A stretch of DNA of 64,000 nt from Mycolicibacter heraklionensis. GTDB taxonomy: Bacteria > Actinomycetota > Actinomycetes > Mycobacteriales > Mycobacteriaceae. Positions 10,143 through 23,865 of the stretch are shown in pieces. Where the stretch lies: the NCBI RefSeq assembly GCF_019645815.1, contig NZ_CP080997.1, positions 1,678,880-1,742,879 on the forward strand. Reading direction: 5' to 3'. The notes beneath the pieces are model-generated. The model made no database searches and had not been told where the DNA came from. It was given only the letters and a program-made list of their open reading frames with translations. The translations under genes were made by a program, and so were the position numbers. The stretch's first letter is position 1. Each line of letters starts with the position of its first letter.

Positions 10143-11426
10143 ATGGCGCGCATTGGAGACGGCGGGGACTTGCTGAAATGTTCGTTCTGCGGCAAGAGCC
10201 AGAAGCAGGTCAAGAAGCTCATCGCGGGTCCGGGCGTCTACATCTGCGATGAGTGCATCGACCTGTGCAACGAGATCATCGAAGAGGAACTGGCCGACGC
10301 CGACGACGTCAAGCTCGACGAACTGCCCAAGCCCGCGGAGATCCGGGAGTTCCTGGAGGGCTACGTCATCGGTCAGGACACCGCCAAGCGCACTTTGGCG
10401 GTGGCGGTCTACAACCACTACAAGCGCATCCAGGCCGGCGAGAAGAGTCGGGATTCCCGCTCCGGTGAGCCGGTTGAGCTGACCAAGTCCAACATCTTGA
10501 TGCTCGGGCCCACCGGCTGCGGCAAGACCTACCTGGCCCAGACCCTGGCCAAGATGCTCAACGTCCCGTTCGCGATCGCCGACGCCACCGCGCTGACCGA
10601 AGCGGGTTACGTCGGTGAAGACGTCGAGAACATTCTCCTCAAACTGATTCAAGCGGCCGACTATGACGTCAAGCGCGCCGAGACCGGCATCGTCTACATC
10701 GACGAGGTCGACAAGATCGCCCGCAAGAGCGAAAACCCGTCGATCACCCGCGACGTCTCCGGCGAGGGAGTGCAGCAGGCGCTGCTGAAGATCCTGGAGG
10801 GCACCCAGGCCTCGGTTCCGCCGCAGGGCGGCCGCAAGCACCCGCACCAGGAGTTCATCCAGATCGACACCACCAACGTGCTGTTCATCGTGGCTGGTGC
10901 TTTCGCCGGACTGGAGAAGATCGTCTCGGACCGGGTTGGCAAGCGCGGCTTGGGATTCGGCGCCGAAGTCCGGTCGAAGGCCGAGATCGACACCACCGAC
11001 CACTTTGCCGAGGTCATGCCCGAGGACCTGATCAAGTTCGGTCTGATCCCGGAGTTCATCGGCCGGTTGCCGGTGGTGGCCTCGGTGACCAACCTCGACA
11101 TGGAGTCGCTGGTCAAGATCCTGTCGGAGCCCAAGAACGCGCTCGTCAAGCAGTACACCCGGCTGTTCGAGATGGACGGGGTGGAGCTTGAGTTCAGCCA
11201 GGACGCGCTGGAGGCCATCGCGGATCAGGCCATCCACCGGGGCACCGGTGCGCGCGGGCTGCGGGCCATCATGGAAGAAGTGCTGCTGCCGGTCATGTAC
11301 GACATCCCCAGCCGCAACGACGTCGCCAAGGTCGTGGTGACCAAGGAAACGGTGCAGGACAACGTGCTGCCGACCATCGTGCCGCGCAAGGCATCCCGCA
11401 GCGAGCGTCGCGACAAGAGCGCCTGA
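10143..11426 (+). CDS. clpX: ClpX, ATPase unfoldase of the ClpXP protease
   Basis: ClpX is an AAA+ hexamer that unfolds substrates and delivers them to ClpP1P2. The 427-residue protein has an N-terminal zinc-binding domain (CSFC...CDEC), Walker A GPTGCGKT at residues 122-129, Walker [11 protein letters not shown], and a sensor/ClpP-loop region with GFGAEV. It is separated from clpP2 by mmuM on the opposite strand, so it has its own promoter in the 256 bp upstream. In H37Rv a transporter gene (Rv2456c) follows; here korA follows directly. Confidence 0.97.
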   Translation: MARIGDGGDLLKCSFCGKSQKQVKKLIAGPGVYICDECIDLCNEIIEEELADADDVKLDELPKPAEIREFLEGYVIGQDTAKRTLAVAVYNHYKRIQAGEKSRDSRSGEPVELTKSNILMLGPTGCGKTYLAQTLAKMLNVPFAIADATALTEAGYVGEDVENILLKLIQAADYDVKRAETGIVYIDEVDKIARKSENPSITRDVSGEGVQQALLKILEGTQASVPPQGGRKHPHQEFIQIDTTNVLFIVAGAFAGLEKIVSDRVGKRGLGFGAEVRSKAEIDTTDHFAEVMPEDLIKFGLIPEFIGRLPVVASVTNLDMESLVKILSEPKNALVKQYTRLFEMDGVELEFSQDALEAIADQAIHRGTGARGLRAIMEEVLLPVMYDIPSRNDVAKVVVTKETVQDNVLPTIVPRKASRSERRDKSA

Positions 11427-11432
11427 TCGGGA

Positions 11433-11451
11433 GCGGCGCTCGGTGCGCCGC
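11433..11451 (+). terminator. GC-rich hairpin after clpX
   Basis: Arms GCGGCGC (11433-11439) and GCGCCGC (11445-11451) flank a 5-nt loop, 6 bp after the clpX stop. No U-tract follows. The position suits transcription termination of clpX. Confidence 0.45.
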
Positions 11452-11713
11452 GCAAAGTTACTCGTGAGTACCGAGCTTTCTTAGAGTTGGCTCCCGCGTG
11501 AACGTGATGAAAACCACATTTCCGTCTTGAGTTGACCGCGAACCCCGGTGTGACATCGATATTTAACACTGAGTAACCCGAATTTCGACACGGTGTGGCG
11601 TCGTATGGTCTATAAGAGCGGTGCAATAATCGGTACTGCCAGTGACAGAAAAACTTGTGGGTGCGCCAGCCGTGCTGCGCGGGCCCGGGTGGACAGTGAT
11701 GGAAGGCGGGGCC

Positions 11714-13650
<1,937 letters not shown>

Positions 13651-13654
<4 letters not shown>

Positions 13655-14736
13655 CCACCACCGAAGCCCTCGGCTCGCTTGTCGGTACCGATCTGGGGCT
13701 GACCGCGCTGAGCGGGGTCCCCACCACCGACGAGCCGCAGAAGTCCAAGGACTTCACCTCCGACCAGGAGGTGCGCTGGTGCCCGGGCTGTGGCGACTAC
13801 GCCATCCTCAACTCCGTGCGCAACTTCCTGCCCGAGCTGGGGGTGCGGCGCGAGAACGTGGTGTTCGTCAGCGGGATCGGCTGCTCAAGCCGTTTCCCCT
13901 ACTACATGAACACCTACGGGGTGCACTCGATCCACGGTCGTGGCCCGACCTTCGCCACCGGTCTGGCGACCGCCCGCGAAGACCTCAAGGTGTTCCTGAT
14001 CACCGGTGACGGCGACGCGCTGTCGATCGGCGGCAACCACCTGATCCACACGCTGCGACGCAACGTCAACATCACCATCCTGCTGTTCAACAACCGGATC
14101 TACGGCCTGACCAAGGGCCAGTACTCGCCGACGTCGGAGACCGGCAAGGTCACCAAGTCGACGCCCTTCGGTTCGCTGGACAACCCGTTCAACCCGATCT
14201 CGCTGGCTATCGGCGCCGAGGCGACGTTCGTCGGGCGTGCCCTGGACTCCGACCGCAAGGGCCTTACCGAGGTCCTGCAGGGTGCGATGGCGCACCGAGG
14301 CTCGGCGCTGGTGGAGATCCTGCAGGACTGCCCGGTGTTCAACGACGGCTCCTTCGACCTGCTGCGCAAGGAAGGTGCGGAGAGCCGCATCATCAATGTC
14401 CGGCACGGCGAGCGCGTCGTGTTCGGCGCCGAGGGGGAGTACTGCGTCATCAAGTCCGGCTTCGGGCTGGAGGTCGCCAAGACCGCCGACGTCTCGGCCG
14501 AGCAGATCGTGGTGCACGACGCCACCCAGGCCGACTCCTCGTACGCCTTCGCACTGTCGCGGCTCTCCGAGCAGGACCTGTCGCACTTCCCGATGGGCAT
14601 CTTCCGCAAGGTCACCAAGCCCACCTACGACGACCTGGCGCGCGCGCAGGTCGCCGAGGCCAGGCAGTCGACCGCCCACGACACTGCCGCACTTCAGGCG
14701 CTGCTGCGTGGTCGCGACACCTGGACTGTCGACTGA
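13651..14736 (+). CDS. korB: 2-oxoglutarate:ferredoxin oxidoreductase, beta subunit
   Basis: KorB binds thiamine pyrophosphate and an iron-sulphur cluster. The TPP/Mg motif [12 protein letters not shown] ends in [16 protein letters not shown]. Probable [4Fe-4S] ligands are the two Cys of WCPGCGDYA, the Cys of GIGCSSR and the Cys of LQDCPVF. The length is 361 residues. The start is inside the korA stop (ATGA), and mobA follows only 4 bp after the stop, giving a korA-korB-mobA operon as in M. tuberculosis (Rv2455c-Rv2453c). Confidence 0.95.
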
Positions 14737-14740
14737 CGCC

Positions 14741-15313
14741 ATGACTGCCGGTCGGTTGGCCGGTGTCGTGCTGGCCGGCGGCGCCTCGCGCCGGATGGGC
14801 CGGGACAAGGCCACTCTGACCGTGCCGGGCCGCTTCGCCGGTCTGACCCTGGTGGAACACCTGGTCTCGGTGCTTGCGCAGCGCTGCGACCCCGTCTTCG
14901 TGGTGGCCGCCCAGGGCCAAGCGCTGCCCGATCTTCCTGCGCAGGTGCTGCGCGATGAGGTGCCCGGGCTGGGTCCGTTGCCGGCTATCGGGCTGGGGTT
15001 GCGAGCCGCGGCGCGGGACGGCGCCCAGCGCGCCTTCGTCTGCGGGGTCGACATGCCTTTTCTGACAACGGAATTGATCGACACGTTAAGTGCTGCCGCG
15101 GCCGATATCGTGCTGCCGCACGCCGACCGCGACCACTATCTGGCCGGGGTGTATCGCACCACGTTGGCCGACACCGTCGATGCCTTGGTCGCCGCCGGGG
15201 AACGTCGGGTGGGCGCGCTGATCGACGGGGCTGACGTCCGCCGGGTCGTGCTGGCCGATGCGTCCCCGCTGGCCAATCTCAACTCGCCGGACGATGTTGC
15301 CGGCCTGCTCTGA
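14741..15313 (+). CDS. mobA: Molybdenum cofactor guanylyltransferase
   Basis: MobA attaches GMP to molybdopterin to form the guanine-dinucleotide cofactor. The 190-residue protein starts at ATG 14741 with the nucleotide-binding signature [16 protein letters not shown] and carries the metal-binding DMPF motif of the family. It is the last gene of the korAB operon. Downstream lies an unusually long gene-free stretch before rpfE. Nothing appears missing relative to Rv2453c. Confidence 0.92.
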   Translation: MTAGRLAGVVLAGGASRRMGRDKATLTVPGRFAGLTLVEHLVSVLAQRCDPVFVVAAQGQALPDLPAQVLRDEVPGLGPLPAIGLGLRAAARDGAQRAFVCGVDMPFLTTELIDTLSAAAADIVLPHADRDHYLAGVYRTTLADTVDALVAAGERRVGALIDGADVRRVVLADASPLANLNSPDDVAGLL

Positions 15314-15512
15314 GTCGCTACTTCAGCAAATGCGGTTTGTAGTCGTAAACAAAGCGCGATGCGGCGTGCGTAGATAGCGAAATAAATCGTCGTATTATCT
15401 GCGCGAGATGCAGAGATTATTGGCGGAACGCGGAATCGATGGACCCCTCCGATTCTCGGACGGCCGGCGCCGGGCGGCGGAATCGCTTGTAGCCCAAGGT
15501 AATTGAATCAGG

Positions 15513-15566
15513 GCCTCGACAGGCGGTGCATGTCGAGGCGGGCCGGGTCAAAACATTGACTCGGCC
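15513..15566. repeat. Two adjacent hairpins downstream of mobA
   Basis: Hairpin 1 has perfect 9-bp arms (GCCTCGACA 15513-15521, TGTCGAGGC 15531-15539) and a 9-nt loop. Hairpin 2 follows after one base with 10-bp arms (15541-15550 and 15557-15566, one G-T wobble) and loop AAACAT. They may end the kor-mobA transcript, or belong to a small RNA; no U-tract follows. Confidence 0.45.
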
Positions 15567-15765
15567 GGGCCAATTACTGGCGGCTTCGGTGGTCGCGGAT
15601 CTTTTCGCCTGCTTGGGGCGCTTCGGCCCGTCCTGGTTCGATGACCTGCGAATTTTGGGGCGTCTGATGCTGCTGGGGCCTATGTAGTGTCCGGTTTTCG
15701 GCTCGGTGAGCGGCAAACGGCCCCCGAGTCCCCTCATTTCCAGTGGTCCAGCCCACAAAAACCCC

Positions 15766-15779
15766 GTGATCTGACTCAC
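15766..15779. promoter_or_regulatory. Candidate CRP-family (GTGA-N6-TCAC) site
   Basis: CGTGATCTGACTCACG is a palindrome whose core, GTGA-N6-TCAC, is the mycobacterial CRP (Rv3676) consensus half-sites at exact spacing. It lies about 390 bp upstream of the rpfE start and about 120 bp before the possible promoter at 15900-15930. In M. tuberculosis rpfA is a known CRP target; rpfE control by CRP is an inference here. Confidence 0.5.
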
Positions 15780-15986
15780 GGTCGCCGAGGTGTACTGCCG
15801 TGTCGACGGAACGCCTAAAGCGGCTGCTGACCTGCTATAACCATTCCCGACGGTGGTGTGATTCTTTCGTTATCTGCCCGAAATAGTCGCGTCATGCGGT
15901 TGGACTTGTCGCATGAACGTTTCGTAAGTTTCCTCTCGCCCTAATGCGGGGCAAACAAATTGAATCGACGGAACCGCGTGTGAGCG

Positions 15987-16493
<507 letters not shown>

Positions 16494-16587
16494 ACATCCC
16501 TCTAGCGCTATCGACGACGGCGCCGGGCGAGCAGCCCGGCGCCGTCGCCGTCGGAAGGGGCTCCGGCCGGCGAGTAGCGTCGGGCGG

Positions 16588-17844
16588 GTGCCTGACACGC
16601 CTCGTGAGCTCGACATCGTCCTCTATGGAGCCACCGGTTTCGCAGGGAAGCTGACCGCCCAGTACCTGGCCCGCGCCGGCGGCGCCGCCCGGATCGGGTT
16701 GGCGGGCCGCTCGGCGGAGCGGCTGCGCGAGGTCCGCGACGGCCTCGGATCCCGAGCCCAAGGCTGGCCGACCCTGATGGCCGACGCCGACAAGCCCACA
16801 ACACTGGCGGCGATGGCGGCCCGGACCCGGGTGGTGATCACCACCGTCGGCCCCTACACCCGTTATGGAATGCCCTTGGTGGCGGCCTGCGCCGCGACGG
16901 GCACCGATTACGTCGACCTCACCGGCGAGACGCTGTTCGTGCGGGAGAGCATCGACCGTCACCACAAGCAGGCGGCCGACAACCGGGCCCGGATCGTGCA
17001 TGGCTGCGGCTTCGACTCCATCCCGTCGGATATGAGCGTGTACGCCCTGTATCGGGCGGCCCGCGACGACGGCACCGGGGACCTGCTCGACACCGACTAC
17101 GTGGTGCGAGGGTTCTCCGCCGGGGTGTCCGCCGGCACGCTGGCCTCGATGATCGAGTTCCTGGGCGCCGCCGCCAACGATCCGAAGGCCCGACGCCAGC
17201 TGTCGGATCCCTACACGCTCAGCTCGGATCGGTCCGCCGAACCCCGATTGGGCCCCGAGCCGGACCTGTCCTGGCGGCGGGGCCAAGATATCGCGCCGGA
17301 GCTGGACGGAATCTGGACCGCCGGTTTCGCCATGGCGCCCGTCAACACCCGCATCGTGCGGCGCAGCAACGCACTGCTGGATTGGGCCTACGGTCGCCGC
17401 TTCCGCTACGCCGAGCACATGAGCGTCGGCTCGTCGGCTGCCGCACCTGCGCTGTCTGGATTGGCGACCGGGATGGGCAAGGTGACCTTCGGGGTCGGCG
17501 GCCACGTCCTGCGGCTCCTGCCGAACGGATTGCTGGAACGGGTGTTGCCCAAGCCGGGAACCGGACCCAGCCGCAGCCGGCGCGAGAACGGCTACTACCG
17601 CATCGAGACCTACACGACCACCAGCGGCGGAGCCCGCTACCGGGCGGACATGGCGCAGCGGGGTGACCCCGGCTACCAGGCCACCTCGGTGCTGTTGGGC
17701 GAGAGCGCTTTGGCCCTGGCGCTGGACCGCGACGCACTGTCCGACCACTACGGTGTGCTGACCCCGGCGGCCGCGATGGGTGACGTGCTGCTGTCCAGAC
17801 TGCCCGCGGCGGGGGTGACGCTCGAGGTTTCCCGGCTGCGTTGA
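16588..17844 (+). CDS. Saccharopine dehydrogenase-like reductase (Rv2449c type)
   Basis: The 418-residue protein begins MPDTPRELDIVLYGATGFAG, an N-terminal Rossmann motif (GxTGFxG) for NADPH. The next part resembles saccharopine dehydrogenase-like proteins (GCGFDSIPSD is a hallmark). The family includes the trans-acting enoyl reductase of phthiocerol/phenolphthiocerol synthesis (Rv2953), a paralogue. Whether this copy acts on lipid intermediates is not known. I chose GTG 16588; a longer open frame from 16372 would overlap rpfE and is rejected. A weak membrane-associating stretch lies near residues 290-310. Confidence 0.85.
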   Translation: MPDTPRELDIVLYGATGFAGKLTAQYLARAGGAARIGLAGRSAERLREVRDGLGSRAQGWPTLMADADKPTTLAAMAARTRVVITTVGPYTRYGMPLVAACAATGTDYVDLTGETLFVRESIDRHHKQAADNRARIVHGCGFDSIPSDMSVYALYRAARDDGTGDLLDTDYVVRGFSAGVSAGTLASMIEFLGAAANDPKARRQLSDPYTLSSDRSAEPRLGPEPDLSWRRGQDIAPELDGIWTAGFAMAPVNTRIVRRSNALLDWAYGRRFRYAEHMSVGSSAAAPALSGLATGMGKVTFGVGGHVLRLLPNGLLERVLPKPGTGPSRSRRENGYYRIETYTTTSGGARYRADMAQRGDPGYQATSVLLGESALALALDRDALSDHYGVLTPAAAMGDVLLSRLPAAGVTLEVSRLR

Positions 17845-17943
17845 CCGCGGCTCAATTGGCCGGTGCCGGCCACTGATCTTTCCGCTAGTGTCATTTTCGA
17901 CCGCTGCCCGTAGCAGCACCCAGTAAAGAAGGTGGAATCTCTC

Positions 17944-18534
17944 ATGGCCGGCCTCGACGATCTCTTTGCTCAGATCCCCATCCAAGACATCGCCAACCAG
18001 CTCGGCGCCGACTCGGGTGAAGTGGACAGCACCATCCGTACCCTGGTGCCGGTGCTGGTCAGCGGTTTGAGCCAGAACGCCCAAGACCCGGGTCAGGCCG
18101 ACAGCATTGTCAACACCGCCGCCACCTTCGCCGCTCAGGGACTGCTGGACAACGCTTTCGGCGCCAGCCAGTCGCAAGGCCAACAGGTGATCTCCACCAT
18201 CTTCGGTGGCAACGACACCAACCAGGTCGCCTCGGCGCTGTCCGGTGCCGGCGCCGGCAACAACGACCTGCTGCAGAAGCTGTTGCCGATCATCGCGCCG
18301 ATCGTGCTCGCCTACATCGGCAAGCAGCTGACCGGCCAGAAGGCCGAGCCGGCCCAGCAGCAGGCCTCCGGTGGCGGCCTCGGTGATGTCCTGGGCAGCA
18401 TCCTGGGCGGCATGGCCGGCGGCGGCGGCGCCAAGAACCAGTCGATGGGCAGCATCCTGGGCAACATGATCGGCGGCAAGACCGGCGGCGCCATCGGCGA
18501 CATCCTCGGCGGTCTGCTCGGCGGCAAGAAGTAG
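17944..18534 (+). CDS. DUF937 family protein
   Basis: The 196-residue protein starts MAGLDDLFAQIPIQDIANQLG. It shows the DUF937 pattern of short helices with repeated LG and Q residues, followed by a C-terminal third made of Gly-rich units (GGGLGDVLGSILGGMAGGGG, GGKTGGAIGDILGGLLGGKK). The function of the family is unknown. ATG 17944 follows AAGAAGG at 17926-17932. The gene stands alone between the Rv2449c-type gene and a strong terminator, and is not present at this point in H37Rv as I recall. A short hydrophobic run (LLPIIAPIVLAYIG) might associate with membranes. Confidence 0.75.
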   Translation: MAGLDDLFAQIPIQDIANQLGADSGEVDSTIRTLVPVLVSGLSQNAQDPGQADSIVNTAATFAAQGLLDNAFGASQSQGQQVISTIFGGNDTNQVASALSGAGAGNNDLLQKLLPIIAPIVLAYIGKQLTGQKAEPAQQQASGGGLGDVLGSILGGMAGGGGAKNQSMGSILGNMIGGKTGGAIGDILGGLLGGKK

Positions 18535-18546
18535 CCCTACCTGCGT

Positions 18547-18602
18547 GAGCAGTCGTGAAAGCCCCCGAATCGAGCCGGATTCGGGGGCTTTCGCGACTGC
18601 TC
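18547..18602. terminator. Long, nearly perfect hairpin terminator before valS
   Basis: Inner arms of 14 bp (18558-18571 and 18578-18591) enclose a 6-nt loop. The stem extends outward, after a 2-nt internal mismatch on each side, by 9 more base pairs (18547-18555 and 18594-18602). The inner stem ends in AAA/TTT, giving U residues for either strand. It ends the DUF937 transcript 12 bp after its stop and isolates it from valS. Confidence 0.85.
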
Positions 18603-18626
18603 GGCAGGCATTCCTAGAATTGACCG

Positions 18627-21274
<2,648 letters not shown>

Positions 21275-21278
<4 letters not shown>

Positions 21279-22690
21279 CCGATCAACCGATCGGCACCGA
21301 CGAGCCCACCCCGGACGAGATCGCGGCGTTGCTCCAGGTCGAGCACCTGCTGGATCAGCGTTGGGGCGAAACCAAGATCGAACCCAGCCTGACCCGGATC
21401 AACGCCCTGCTGGAACTGCTCGGCTCACCGCAGCGCGGTTACCCGTCCATCCACGTCGCCGGCACCAACGGCAAGACCTCGGTGGTGCGGATGATCGATG
21501 CGTTGCTGACGGCGTTTTCTCGCCGTACCGGGCGCACCACCAGCCCGCACCTGCAGTCGGCGGTCGAGCGCATTGCGGTCGACGGCCAGCCGATCAGCCC
21601 GGCGCGGTACGTGGAGACCTACGCCGAGATCGAGCCCTTCGTGCAGATGGTCGACGCATCCTCGCAGGCTGACGGGGGCCCGGCCATGAGCAAGTTCGAG
21701 GTGCTCACCGGGATGGCGTTCGCGGCATTCGCCGATGCCCCGGTCGATGTCGCCATCGTCGAGGTCGGCATGGGTGGGCGCTGGGACGCCACCAACGTCG
21801 TCGAAGCCCCGGTCGCCGTCATCACCCCGATCGGCATCGACCACGTCGACTATCTCGGTGACGACATCGCCGGGATCGCCGCGGAGAAGGCCGGCATCAT
21901 TCACCGCTCGTCGGAAGAACTGACCGACACCGTGGCAGTGATCGCCCGCCAGGCGCCCGAGGTGATGGAGGTGTTGCTGGCGCAGTCGGTGCGCGCCGAC
22001 GCCGCGGTGGCGCGGGAGAACTCGGAGTTCGCGGTGCGCAGCCGCCAACTCGCGGTCGGCGGGCAGGTGCTGGAACTGCAGGGCCTGGGCGGGGTGTACT
22101 CCGACATCTTTCTGCCGCTGCACGGCGAGCACCAGGCGCACAACGCGGTGCTGGCGCTGGCGGCGGTGGAGGCGTTCTTCGGCGCCGGCGCCGAGCGCCA
22201 GCTCGATGTCGAGACCGTTCGGGCGGGCTTCGCCGCGGTACACAGCCCCGGCCGGCTGGAGCGGATGCGCAGCTCGCCCACGGTGTTCATCGACGCCGCG
22301 CACAACCCGGCCGGCGCCGCCGTGCTGGCCCAGGCCCTCGCCGAGGATTTCGACTTCCGGTATCTGGTCGGTGTGGTGAGCGTGCTGGGCGACAAGGACG
22401 TCGACGGCATCTTGGCGGCACTAGAGCCGGTGTTCGACCGAATTGTGGTGACCCATAACGGTTCTCCGCGGGCGCTGGACGTCGAGGCACTCACCGTCGC
22501 CGCAGCACGGTGGTTCGGTGACGACCGGGTGGTCACCACCGAAACGCTGGAAGATGCGATCGACACCGCCACGGCGTTGGTCGACGAATTCGACTCCGAA
22601 GGCGAAGCTTCGGGGGCGGGCATCGTGATCACCGGCTCGGTGGTCACCGCCGGCGCCGCTCGCTCCCTGTTCGGGAAGGACCCGGCATGA
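21275..22690 (+). CDS. folC: Folylpolyglutamate synthase / dihydrofolate synthase
   Basis: FolC adds glutamate to dihydropteroate and folates. The 471-residue Mur-ligase-like protein carries the ATP loop GTNGKTS, the SPHL folate-loop motif ([13 protein letters not shown]), the metal-binding [12 protein letters not shown], and HNPAG in the C-terminal domain. It begins at GTG 21275, 4 bp inside valS, and ends overlapping the next gene by 4 bp, so valS-folC-Rv2446c form a coupled operon. Confidence 0.95.
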
Positions 22691-23037
22691 CCGACCAGCC
22701 AGACGCCCCCGACCCGTGGCGGGGTTTTCGCGGCGTAATGGCCGCGACGCTGATACTCGAGTCCATCACGGTGCTGTTGGCTCTCCCGGTGGTCAGCGTC
22801 GTCGGGGGTGGCCTGACACCCTTCTCGCTGACGTATCTGCTCGGCCTGGCGCTGGTGTTGCTGCTGTTCGCCGGGATCCAGGGCCGCAGCTGGGCGATCT
22901 GGGCCAATCTGGCGCTGCAGTTGGTGCTGGTGGCCGGGTTCGTGGTGTACCCAGGCGTGGGCATCATGGGCCTGGTGTTCACCGCGGTGTGGGCGTTGAT
23001 CGCCTATTTCCGTGCGGTGGTGTTGCGACGCTCGTGA
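22687..23037 (+). CDS. DUF4233 integral membrane protein (Rv2446c type)
   Basis: The 116-residue protein has a short cytoplasmic start ([22 protein letters not shown]) and about four membrane spans. It ends in a basic tail. The start overlaps the folC stop (ATGA). This gene follows folC in most mycobacteria; its function is unknown. Co-translation with folC and position before ndk are the only clues. Confidence 0.82.
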   Translation: MTDQPDAPDPWRGFRGVMAATLILESITVLLALPVVSVVGGGLTPFSLTYLLGLALVLLLFAGIQGRSWAIWANLALQLVLVAGFVVYPGVGIMGLVFTAVWALIAYFRAVVLRRS

Positions 23038-23123
23038 CGGAACCCGACGCCAGGGCCGGTACGCTGTCGCCCGTGCCGCTGGCGACGACGCAGGGCGGAA
23101 CGATGGGACAGGAGCGGCGCTTC

Positions 23124-23570
23124 ATGACTGAGCGGACTTTGGTGCTGATCAAGCCGGACGGCGTGAACCGTCGGCTGGTGGGCGAGATCATCAGCCGGAT
23201 CGAGAAGAAGGGCCTGACGTTGGCGGCCCTGGAACTGCGGCCGGTGCAGCAGGCCGTGGCCCGGCAGCACTACGGCGAGCATGAGGGCAAGGCGTTTTTC
23301 GCTTCCCTGCTGGATTTCATCACCTCAGGTCCCGTGGTCGCCGCCGTGGTGGAAGGACCGCGCGCGATCGAGGCGTTCCGGCAGCTCGCCGGTGGCACCG
23401 ACCCGGTGGCCAAGGCCATCCCGGGCACCATCCGCGGTGATTTCGGTCTGGAGACCCAGTTCAACCTGGTGCACGGCTCGGACTCACCGGAGTCGGCCGA
23501 GCGTGAGATCGCGCTGTGGTTCCCCGACTTGAAGTCATCGGCGCCGACGGCTCCGATGACACTGGCCTGA
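23124..23570 (+). CDS. ndk: Nucleoside diphosphate kinase
   Basis: Ndk equalises NTP and dNTP pools through a phospho-histidine intermediate. The protein starts [17 protein letters not shown], and the phosphorylated His is H117 in NLVHGSD. The length is 148 residues, about 12 more than M. tuberculosis NdkA (Rv2445c, 136). The extra residues form a C-terminal tail after the usual ALWFP end. The ATG at 23124 is preceded by GGAGCGG. It lies 86 bp after the membrane-protein gene. Confidence 0.95.
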   Translation: MTERTLVLIKPDGVNRRLVGEIISRIEKKGLTLAALELRPVQQAVARQHYGEHEGKAFFASLLDFITSGPVVAAVVEGPRAIEAFRQLAGGTDPVAKAIPGTIRGDFGLETQFNLVHGSDSPESAEREIALWFPDLKSSAPTAPMTLA

Positions 23571-23614
23571 CGTCGTAGTTAGTGCCTTTCGTCCGGCTCC
23601 TGTGGATTGTGTGG

Positions 23615-23865
23615 GATACTGACTAACGGGTGAACGTCACCGGACCGGTGTCCGACACCCGAATGAAGACTTCGGCGAGTGCGACGGTCGCGATATGTGA
23701 TGCGGCGCCGATCGCCGGTCCTCATTCAGCCAGGCACCGAGTCGGTTCAACCCGAGCCCCTCGGAGCGAGACCACCACAAGCCCGGGGAAGTGAGCCGGG
23801 CCCATAACGAGAAGTCCTCGCGTGGCCGCGTCGCACGACGCGCCCGGGGGCTTGAGGAGACGTAC
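23615..23865 (+). promoter_or_regulatory. Promoter and long 5' leader of rne
   Basis: A -10-like GATACT (23615-23620) preceded by TGTGTGG would place the start of transcription near 23627 and give a leader of about 240 nt. The leader contains hairpins, for example GCCCGG/CCGGGC (23781-23786 and 23796-23801) and GCGTCG/CGACGC (23828-23841), and ends in GAGGAGA (23854-23860). M. smegmatis rne is known to have a long 5' UTR of similar size. Confidence 0.5.
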
